From assembly GCA_007125835.1 (NCBI GenBank), contig SLCJ01000220.1, forward strand, positions 1 through 7,678: a stretch of 7,678 nt of DNA, given 5' to 3'. Below the pieces are notes generated by a model, which worked only from the letters and a program-made list of their open reading frames with translations, did not search any database and was not told the DNA's origin. The translations under genes were made by a program, and so were the position numbers. Below, piece by piece: positions 1-5,455 of this stretch (position 1 is its first letter; each line of letters starts with the position of its first letter). The DNA comes from Verrucomicrobiales bacterium. Its GTDB lineage: Bacteria > Verrucomicrobiota > Verrucomicrobiia > Verrucomicrobiales > SLCJ01.

Positions 1-1
1 G

Positions 2-1423
2 CCCATCCGCTTCGCCTCCACCAGCCCGGAACTCCAAGCCGCCCTCGAACCCGTCGCCGCCCGCCACCTCGGCCAAACGGCTTCCACGGCCCACATCGAG
101 GCTCTGCGCAGCGACCTCGTAAACGCCGCCGCCGCCGCCGGATTCAAACGTTCCCGTGTTCGCCTGGCGCGAGAAATCGACACCGACGGCGTCGAAATCA
201 TTATCTCGGCCACATCGCCGCCGCCTGTCAACGTAGGTGAGATCGCCATCACCGGCCTGGAGCGCACCCGAATCGAGCGGGTCGAGAGCCGCTTTGCCCC
301 GCTTCAAGGCACCACCTACGATCCCCGTGAATTTCACGAGCAAATCGGCTTCCTGCTCGAGACAGGTGCCTTCTCCGGAATCCAACTCACCGAGGTCTTC
401 GACACTGAAGACGATGTCATCCACCTCCTGGTTGAAACAGAAGAGGAACCTCCCATTCGAATTGGGGCCTATGGTGGTGTGGGCAGCTTCGAGGGGTGGA
501 TCGGGGGCCTTCTGTATGAGAATTTCAATGCCGGCGGCCACCTCCACCAGCTCACCTCCAGAGTCGAAATGTCGGGCGTCGGACCGCTCGGCACCGCCGA
601 ATATACCATCCCACGCATTCTCCAGACCAATTGGGACGCCGGCCTCAATGCCTCGCTCCTCTACCGCGACTTTGACGGCTATGCCCCCCTCACCGCCTCC
701 CTCTCGGTGCCATTATCCCGCACCTGGGACAATGGCCACCAACTGCGCCTCGAAGCCGGAGCCTCGCTCACCTCAATCAGCCGACTACGCATCCCCCGCA
801 ACCTCGCCGGCCCTACCGACTACCAAACACTTCACGCCACAATCAGCCATACCATCAACCGCACCGACAGCCGCCTCGCACCCACCAGCGGCTGGCGAAT
901 CCGCCACCAGCATTCCGTCGTCTGGAGCCCGGAATCCGAGATCCCCATGTTCACCCGCCACCGCGCCGGCCTCGCTACCTACTTTCCCTTCGGCGACCGC
1001 CACAACCTCGCCCTCGGACTCTCCGCCACCGGCATCCTCACCTCGGAACCCGAACGGATTCCAATCAACGAGCGCGTCTTCGCCGGTGGGGCGAACTCCC
1101 ACCGCGCGTTCCGTAGCCGCGAATTCGGCCCAAATACACCGGACCTCCGTTACAATATCGGCGGCCTCGCCGAACACCTCGCGCAAGCGGAATGGTCCAC
1201 ACGGATTGTCGGCCCCCTCGCTCTCGCCGTGTTCGCCGATGCCGGCGATGTATTCGAACGCTCAAGTGACTGGGACCCCGGCTCCTGGCGCTTCGGATAC
1301 GGAGCCGGCCTGCGCCTCAATCTCCCCACTGGCCCCATACGCCTCGACTACGGCCATAACCCCTCGCGCGAACCAGGTGAACGCTCCGGTGCCCTCCACT
1401 TCTCTCTCGGCATCACCTTCTGA
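2..1423 (+). CDS. Omp85-family (BamA/TamA-like) outer-membrane assembly protein, 5' end missing
   Basis: Seen: one open frame runs from the left edge to TGA at 1421-1423, giving 473 visible residues and no start codon that makes sense as the true N-terminus. Residues about 25-75 look like the second half of one POTRA domain. Residues about 78-149 form a complete POTRA, with a beta strand, two helices around a G-A-F turn, and a final acidic strand. The beta-barrel follows from about 151. It contains the loop-6 motif F-A-G-G-x4-R-A-F-R (about 361-371) and ends in alternating strand residues with a terminal Phe, the usual outer-membrane beta-signal. Known: Omp85 proteins fold or insert outer-membrane beta-barrels, and POTRA domains face the periplasm. 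Inference: two or three POTRAs and a barrel of about 320 residues fit TamA-like members better than five-POTRA BamA. Codon use (GCC, CTC, CGC) fits the frame. The gene converges on the minus-strand genes, so it is not in their operon. Confidence 0.88.
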   Translation, partial: PIRFASTSPELQAALEPVAARHLGQTASTAHIEALRSDLVNAAAAAGFKRSRVRLAREIDTDGVEIIISATSPPPVNVGEIAITGLERTRIERVESRFAPLQGTTYDPREFHEQIGFLLETGAFSGIQLTEVFDTEDDVIHLLVETEEEPPIRIGAYGGVGSFEGWIGGLLYENFNAGGHLHQLTSRVEMSGVGPLGTAEYTIPRILQTNWDAGLNASLLYRDFDGYAPLTASLSVPLSRTWDNGHQLRLEAGASLTSISRLRIPRNLAGPTDYQTLHATISHTINRTDSRLAPTSGWRIRHQHSVVWSPESEIPMFTRHRAGLATYFPFGDRHNLALGLSATGILTSEPERIPINERVFAGGANSHRAFRSREFGPNTPDLRYNIGGLAEHLAQAEWSTRIVGPLALAVFADAGDVFERSSDWDPGSWRFGYGAGLRLNLPTGPIRLDYGHNPSREPGERSGALHFSLGITF

Positions 1424-1469
1424 TCGCTCTCATTCGCTCCGCCCGGAAAATCCCCCAACCACGGGATAA

Positions 1470-1488
1470 CGCCTCCGCCGTGGAGGCG
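1470..1488 (+). terminator. Candidate hairpin terminator between convergent genes
   Basis: A perfect 7-bp inverted repeat, CGCCTCC at 1470-1476 and GGAGGCG at 1482-1488, encloses a 5-nt loop. It starts 47 nt after the stop of the Omp85 gene. There is no T-run on the plus side and only a short TTAT on the minus side. It may be a factor-dependent or weak terminator, or just a stable hairpin. It could serve either direction. Confidence 0.35.
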
Positions 1489-1571
1489 ATCATTGGTCGC
1501 CTTCCCGCAATGCGAAACAGCGCCTGAGAAAGCCAACGCCCAGCCACACACAGCCCGGCAACCACCCTGAT

Positions 1572-1632
1572 CGAATCCGACTTCGATCCCGATGCCCCCC
1601 ACCTCAGAACTTCAAACTCTAAACTTTCAACT
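1572..1632. repeat. Two neighbouring degenerate short tandem repeats
   Basis: Positions 1572-1595 read as four hexamers that each begin CGA: CGAATC, CGACTT, CGATCC, CGATGC. Positions 1608-1632 read as units starting AACT: AACTTCA, AACTCTA, AACTTTCA, then ACT. The two series are separated by a short C-rich stretch. Copy number is low and units are imperfect, so chance cannot be excluded for either series. Confidence 0.4.
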
Positions 1633-1662
1633 GATCTCCCCCCACCCCACAAGCCCCAAAAC

Positions 1663-2433
1663 CTAATCCCGAGAACCACCCACCACGTACCTCTCCCGCG
1701 CCTCGGCAAGCAGTTTCACACCTTCCCGGAGGCACCTCACGGCCTCGTCTCCCACATCGTCGGCCGCCGCCGACCACGCACGGTTGAACTGGCGCTCGGC
1801 GGCCGCAAAGCGGTCCATCATCCGCGCGTAGCCCGCCATCCCCAGTTGCTCGATCACGGCGGCCCTTCCAAACTCCAGAGGTTCGAAAAAGCGCTCGCGC
1901 AAGTCGTCCACCCCGTCACGCAGGCGGCGAAGCACGCTCTCGTCATCCACCGGAGTGACATCAATCTCTTCGGCAAGCCTTTTGGCCACCACCAGCGCCT
2001 CATCCAACAGCGCCGGGGTCGGCACACCCGATGCCCCTACACCCGCCACCGCGCTCTTCTCCAGCGCAAGCCGCCGCGCACGCCTTCCCATGAGAGCACC
2101 CCCGAGCAGCAACAAAGCCGCCACCCCGAACAACCACCACTCCCGCCACAGGCGCATCGAAAATTGTTTCACATGAATCCGACTCACCCCCGCCTCGCGG
2201 AGAATCCGCAATTCATCCTCTCCGATAACCAGCGGCACACCCGCCGGCCCGGGCTCCAACACCGGCCGCGGAGCTTCCCCAGCTCCTCCCACGTGGCCAG
2301 CAGGCGCATGCAATTCCACACGATCGCGGGCCGGATCTATGCGCTCCACCGGCACAAGATAGGCCGTCGTGCCCGAAAGCACCCCAAGCACCAAACCCAA
2401 TGCAACCATCAATGGACCAAGGATTTTCATCAT
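1663..2433 (-). CDS. Unrecognised two-TM membrane protein paired with OPT transporter
   Basis: I do not recognise a family for this 256-aa protein. Seen: a hydrophobic segment at residues about 4-26, a linker at 27-96, a second hydrophobic segment at about 97-115, and a basic R-R-A-R-R stop-transfer patch. A helical, charged C-terminal domain follows at about 120-250. By the positive-inside rule, 27-96 is extracytoplasmic and the C-terminal half cytoplasmic. The linker has a compact stretch with the pattern E-L-x2-L-x2-A-G-V-x-R-I-x-V (74-88). The C-terminal half is Ala/Arg/Glu-rich and could form a helical bundle or short TPR-like hairpins. The ATG at 2433 directly follows the TGA of the OPT gene and has its own GGAG 6 nt upstream. 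A second ATG follows as codon 2. Inference: an accessory or regulatory subunit of the transporter. The reading frame is secure; the function is unknown. Confidence 0.85.
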   Translation of the reverse strand: MMKILGPLMVALGLVLGVLSGTTAYLVPVERIDPARDRVELHAPAGHVGGAGEAPRPVLEPGPAGVPLVIGEDELRILREAGVSRIHVKQFSMRLWREWWLFGVAALLLLGGALMGRRARRLALEKSAVAGVGASGVPTPALLDEALVVAKRLAEEIDVTPVDDESVLRRLRDGVDDLRERFFEPLEFGRAAVIEQLGMAGYARMMDRFAAAERQFNRAWSAAADDVGDEAVRCLREGVKLLAEARERYVVGGSRD

Positions 2434-4980
2434 TCAGGACTCCAAAAGCAACACAGTGAAATTAATCCCCAAGGACAACAGCGCCTCTCCCACAATCAAC
2501 CCCGCCGCAAAAGGCACACCCCACGCCTCCGCCCATCCCCGCCCTTTCCAAGTGCGCACCCCCATGTTCAACAGGCAACCCACCCCGTAAGTCGCAATAA
2601 AAGCAAAGGGCAGAAACATCGAAATCCCCACCAGCACACCCAGCCCCGGAAACGCACCCAGGCCCAGCAATCCGCCTAATAAAGATCCGAACCCGTAAAG
2701 CGCGTACGGCATTTCCCCACCCTGGACACCCGTGATCACCGCCTGCAGGGCCATCGCCTGCGGAGCCGGCATGTCCGTCCCGGGGCCCACCGGCGCGCCA
2801 AATTGCAGGCGGTTCGCCTCGACAATCAAAAACAACACGAACATCGAAATCACCGGTCCGATCCACACCACACACAGCTGGATGAACTGCTGGCGCCGCG
2901 GCTTCGAACCCACCAGATACCCGGTCTTCATGTCGCCCATCATGTCAGACGCCAGCGTGATCGCCACACACAACGCAGCTCCCAACAAAACAGCCCCCAA
3001 AACAGCCCCCGACCCCGCCAGCATCAGCACCAGCACTATGGTAAGGAGCGACATCCCCGAAATCGGCGACCAGTCCGTCATCCCGGCACACTGCGAAATG
3101 ATCACCCCTGCAAACCAGATCCAAAGTGCCCCGATGATTGCAATAATCCCCGCGCGTACATGCGGGTTCACCCCTGCCAGCCAGCCGGGACGCGCATACG
3201 CCGAACGCATGAACTCACCCCGCCGCTCGTCATCCCACTCAACCGCCCATTCTAAAGCCGCCTCTTCACTGGAAAATCCAATTTGATACCCCTGGAACGC
3301 CGCCGTCTCCACCCGCGTATCCACTGCCTCCGCCGACACAGGGCAGCGCTCAGGATTGATCGGCCGCGTTCCGGCGATATCAGCAGCCACAAACAACACA
3401 CACAGCCCAAGCACCGCCGCCACCAGAATCGTCTTTAGACCCAATTCATCGCCACCGCCGCGGATCTTCCCCGCCGCAGCAATCGAACGCACCGCCTCGC
3501 GAATCGCCGGCAAGGAAAAAAGCACGCCCATCAGCGCCCCCCCGAGCAACAGGCCGATCCCCAGCGGGCGGGTGAAATTCGCCAGACTGTAGGCCGCCGC
3601 CGCCTCCGGTGCCGTGCCGGCTGGCATCCATCCCGAATTCCACGCCACTGGCGTGATTAAAAAATAAGCCAGGATTCCGCCCGCCAGCACAAACAAACCA
3701 GCCTTGCCCGTAATATAACCAGCCCCCAGCGCAAAGGGCGCAATCGCCAGGATCAGCGGAAACTCCGGCGGCAGCCCCAGCCAGCGCCCGAAATCAATCG
3801 CGTTGTCCGAAAACCGCTTGTCCGGCCGCCCATCACCCGTGCGATCCACCCGTGCCGAAAGCACAGCATCCGCGTCGGGGTTTGCCGCTCGCGCACGTGC
3901 CGTCGCTTCTTCGTCCACCTCCGCCGGATATCTCCAACCAATATCCTGATACCCGAAAAACGGACGCGTCGCCCATCCGGCGCGTCGATGCCGCAGATCC
4001 TCCCAATCCAGCTCTCCCTGATGCGCCAGCCACGCCCGCCGCACCAGCTCCTCACCATAGGGCGTGGCCGCCAGCGCCTGATCAAAAGCAGCGCCCTTCT
4101 CCCGCAATTCCCGCCGCAGCGCCAGAAGATCCTCCGCAGCCCCGTCAGCCGCCTCCTCCACCCGCTCCCGCAAAGCCTGCCGCGCCAGCGCCCGCTCCCC
4201 CAACACCAACACTTCCTCCGGCGCCTCCCGGGCCTCAATCCACCCCGCTATCATTCGCGTATGCTCGCGCTGCACCGGGGTAATCCGATCCCGCTCGACC
4301 AACGCATCCAATTCCTCGATCGCCGCCTCGCGCTGGATCGCTGGCAGTCCCGCCGGCAGATACACCAGCGCCCCGAGCACACATCCGGCCAACAGCACCA
4401 CCGCCTTGGCCGGGCCAGCCCCCGGGGATTTCAGAATCGTCGCCACCCCGGTCGGACTCGGAAAGCGCAGCCTCTCAATATCCAGCATCTGCTTGCGCAA
4501 CGGGATGATGAACACCGTTCCCAACAACGCGCCCGCCACACACGCCAGCGTGATCGTCCAGAAATCCCGATCCCCCATGTGGATCTGGTAGCCGAGCAAA
4601 AACAAAACCGGCACCGTGAAAATCACCCCCGAATTCGACGTGTTCACCGCCGAGGCAATGGTCTGCGCAATATTCGTCTCCAAAATCGACCCCTTCCTCA
4701 AAATCCCGCGCAGCACGCCAAACCCAAGCACCGCCGCAATCGCCGAGCCCCCAATCGTAAATCCAATCTTTAATCCCGCATACGTGATCGCCGCATTCAT
4801 CACCGCACCAATCACCAGCGCGAAGACAATCGCACTGACCGTCACCTCGCGGTACCGTGTCTGGAAAGTGTCCCGCAAAAGCCCATCCTCACGCTCATCG
4901 GATCCACCACCGCCATCCGCTCCCGGGGATCCGGGCGCGCCAACTTCCTCTTGCGCCGAAGGTTTGCTCTCGTCGTTCAT
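2434..4980 (-). CDS. OPT-family transporter (oligopeptide or metal-chelate) with two large periplasmic inserts
   Basis: An inner-membrane transporter of 848 aa with about 15 hydrophobic segments. Family evidence: the N-terminal block Y-A-G-L-K-I-G-F-T (67-75), N-T-S-N-S-G-V-I-F-T (113-122), and a D-M-K-T-G-Y-L-V-G loop followed by P-R-R-Q-Q (683-698), typical of bacterial OPT proteins. Known: OPT/YSL proteins import oligopeptides or metal-chelator complexes, driven by protons. Odd: soluble insertions at about 215-400 and 538-606, both predicted periplasmic from topology; the first carries D-R-T-G-D-G-R-P-D (379-387), resembling a short Ca-binding loop. These inserts probably account for the length, as many bacterial OPT proteins are nearer 600-700 aa. 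Start: the frame stays open to a GTG at 5076 and an ATG at 5058, but neither has a good ribosome site. The ATG at 4980 gives a polar cytoplasmic N-terminus and overlaps the stop of a leader ORF that has a strong Shine-Dalgarno. Substrate cannot be told from sequence. Confidence 0.92.
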   Translation of the reverse strand: MNDESKPSAQEEVGAPGSPGADGGGGSDEREDGLLRDTFQTRYREVTVSAIVFALVIGAVMNAAITYAGLKIGFTIGGSAIAAVLGFGVLRGILRKGSILETNIAQTIASAVNTSNSGVIFTVPVLFLLGYQIHMGDRDFWTITLACVAGALLGTVFIIPLRKQMLDIERLRFPSPTGVATILKSPGAGPAKAVVLLAGCVLGALVYLPAGLPAIQREAAIEELDALVERDRITPVQREHTRMIAGWIEAREAPEEVLVLGERALARQALRERVEEAADGAAEDLLALRRELREKGAAFDQALAATPYGEELVRRAWLAHQGELDWEDLRHRRAGWATRPFFGYQDIGWRYPAEVDEEATARARAANPDADAVLSARVDRTGDGRPDKRFSDNAIDFGRWLGLPPEFPLILAIAPFALGAGYITGKAGLFVLAGGILAYFLITPVAWNSGWMPAGTAPEAAAAYSLANFTRPLGIGLLLGGALMGVLFSLPAIREAVRSIAAAGKIRGGGDELGLKTILVAAVLGLCVLFVAADIAGTRPINPERCPVSAEAVDTRVETAAFQGYQIGFSSEEAALEWAVEWDDERRGEFMRSAYARPGWLAGVNPHVRAGIIAIIGALWIWFAGVIISQCAGMTDWSPISGMSLLTIVLVLMLAGSGAVLGAVLLGAALCVAITLASDMMGDMKTGYLVGSKPRRQQFIQLCVVWIGPVISMFVLFLIVEANRLQFGAPVGPGTDMPAPQAMALQAVITGVQGGEMPYALYGFGSLLGGLLGLGAFPGLGVLVGISMFLPFAFIATYGVGCLLNMGVRTWKGRGWAEAWGVPFAAGLIVGEALLSLGINFTVLLLES
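2440..2443 (-). promoter_or_regulatory. Shine-Dalgarno of the two-TM protein gene
   Basis: GGAG on the minus strand lies inside the last codons of the OPT gene, 6 nt before the ATG at 2433. It supports the start chosen for the downstream gene and implies translational coupling across the abutting TGA/ATG. Confidence 0.65.
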
Positions 4981-5027
4981 AGGGTAAATACTGCTGCCGC
5001 GCGGACAAACGGCCTTAAGCCGCCCAT
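4977..5027 (-). CDS. Putative 16-residue leader ORF coupled to the OPT gene
   Basis: An ATG at 5027-5025 opens a 16-codon frame (MGGLRPFVRAAAVFTL) that ends in TGA at 4979-4977. That stop overlaps the OPT start codon as ATGA. GGAGG lies 8 nt upstream of the leader ATG, while the OPT ATG at 4980 is preceded by TATTTACCCT with no Shine-Dalgarno. In the OPT frame there is no ATG, GTG or TTG between this Shine-Dalgarno and 4980, so it cannot serve OPT directly. Inference: ribosomes load at the leader and reinitiate at the OPT ATG. The peptide shows no run of a single diagnostic amino acid beyond three Ala, so classic attenuation is not evident. It is too short to support by composition. Confidence 0.5.
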   Translation of the reverse strand: MGGLRPFVRAAAVFTL

Positions 5028-5035
5028 CTTGAACC

Positions 5036-5040
5036 CCTCC
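5036..5040 (-). promoter_or_regulatory. Shine-Dalgarno of the leader ORF
   Basis: GGAGG (within GGAGGGG) on the minus strand, 8 nt before the leader ATG at 5027. It is the best ribosome-binding match I found in the 360 bases before the OPT gene, and it decides between the possible OPT starts in favour of 4980 through coupling. Confidence 0.6.
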
Positions 5041-5067
5041 AGACAAAATTGCAAACATGAATTGTCT
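5041..5067. promoter_or_regulatory. AT-rich dyad adjoining the leader Shine-Dalgarno
   Basis: AGACAA at 5041-5046 and TTGTCT at 5062-5067 form a 6-bp inverted repeat with a 15-nt spacer. Allowing a 2-nt bulge adds two more A-T pairs, giving a 9-nt loop. The block is clearly AT-rich against its GC-rich surroundings and ends directly at the GGAGGGG of the leader ORF. It could be a repressor operator or an RNA hairpin controlling access to the ribosome site. No known operator consensus is recognised. Confidence 0.35.
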
Positions 5068-5342
5068 TTCATCCACAAGGAGAGAGGTGATCCTTCATCG
5101 CCCGAGGATGGGTAAGCAAATGGCATGGAGCGAGGTGCCCTCTCATTTTCCCATTCATCCGCATCGGCGAAGAAGGTTCGCCGCTCCTTGGTTGCCAGTC
5201 ATCCTCGCGCGCTGAAATGCAGGGGAAAGTCTCGGGCTCGCCTGATGCAGAGTGTCGCCCGGCATTCGCCGCGCAGGGACATTCCAAAGCGACGAAAATC
5301 GCCACATCCCCAAATGTGCATTCCATCCTGACCCCGTTTTCC
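5068..5342 (-). other. Long untranslated leader or spacer with nested inverted repeats
   Basis: I see no credible gene in this stretch before the OPT gene. On the minus strand it contains co-linear, nested pairings. The outer is CGAGGATG/CATCCTCG (5200-5207 with 5103-5110), then TGGCA/TGCCA (5193-5197 with 5121-5125), then GGAGCG/CGCTCC (5182-5187 with 5127-5132). The inner hairpin pairs 5177-5183 with 5165-5171. Smaller hairpins lie at 5260-5271 and 5303-5318, and CATTCCA occurs twice (5280-5286, 5319-5325). No convincing -35/-10 promoter pair was found by eye, although the upstream terminator implies that a promoter must lie in this region. Confidence 0.4.
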
Positions 5343-5383
5343 AAAAAAGCGCCGCCCGGACCTCTTCATCCGGACGGCGCTTT
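5343..5383 (-). terminator. Intrinsic terminator of the TonB-dependent receptor gene
   Basis: A long hairpin pairs 5369-5383 with 5346-5360, about 15 bp with a single mismatch (5374 against 5355) and an 8-nt loop. The GC-rich lower stem is followed on the minus strand by six T residues (5348-5343), which also pair partly with the stem top. It lies 72 nt past the receptor stop at 5456. On the plus side only three T residues follow, so it is oriented for the minus strand. Confidence 0.88.
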
Positions 5384-5455
5384 ACAATGACCGCATACCC
5401 GGCCGGACGACGGCGGGCAGACCATCAAGCCCGCCGCCACCACAGGCCACAACGG

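Larger units (their letters stand above)
1424..1662. other. Convergent intergenic region with hairpins and degenerate short repeats
   Basis: No plausible gene lies here, between the stop of the Omp85 gene and the stop of the minus-strand 256-aa gene. Besides the hairpin at 1470-1488, a second inverted repeat pairs GATCGAA (1569-1575) with TTCGATC (1582-1588) around a 6-nt loop. That repeat lies inside a hexamer series CGANNN (1572-1595). A separate run of AACT-starting heptamer-like units follows at 1608-1632. Short open frames crossing the region have no coding character. Confidence 0.6.

Noticed and set aside
237..1469. A 410-codon plus-strand frame overlapping the Omp85 gene
   Set aside because: Its translation is Ser/Pro/Ala/Thr-rich low complexity, and it overlaps a frame with clear POTRA and barrel features. 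It is a shadow produced by high GC content.
3988..4773. A 261-codon plus-strand frame opposite the OPT gene
   Set aside because: Its Arg/Gln/His/Pro-rich translation has no domain, and it lies antisense to a secure transporter gene. The other long plus-strand frames at 1846-2679 and 6077-7153 fail in the same way.
4978..5076. Longer OPT starts at GTG 5076 or ATG 5058
   Set aside because: Neither has a Shine-Dalgarno. The added residues would run over the leader ribosome site and mini-ORF and add no conserved family sequence. They are kept only as alternatives.
5103..5215. Partial resemblance to a SAM-I riboswitch on the minus strand (GGCAACC near 5190-5196, AATGAGAGG near 5138-5146)
   Set aside because: The GGTGC-AATTCC core and the first-helix kink-turn sequences are missing, and the pairings found do not follow the SAM-I arrangement.
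5125..5331. A 68-codon plus-strand frame in the same leader
   Set aside because: Its basic, Ser/Arg-rich translation has no recognisable pattern and no ribosome site. It overlaps the inverted repeats.
5069..5344. A 91-codon minus-strand frame in the OPT leader
   Set aside because: Its only upstream start is a TTG inside the T-run of the receptor's terminator, and no Shine-Dalgarno or hydrophobic or domain pattern is visible. The stretch looks non-coding.
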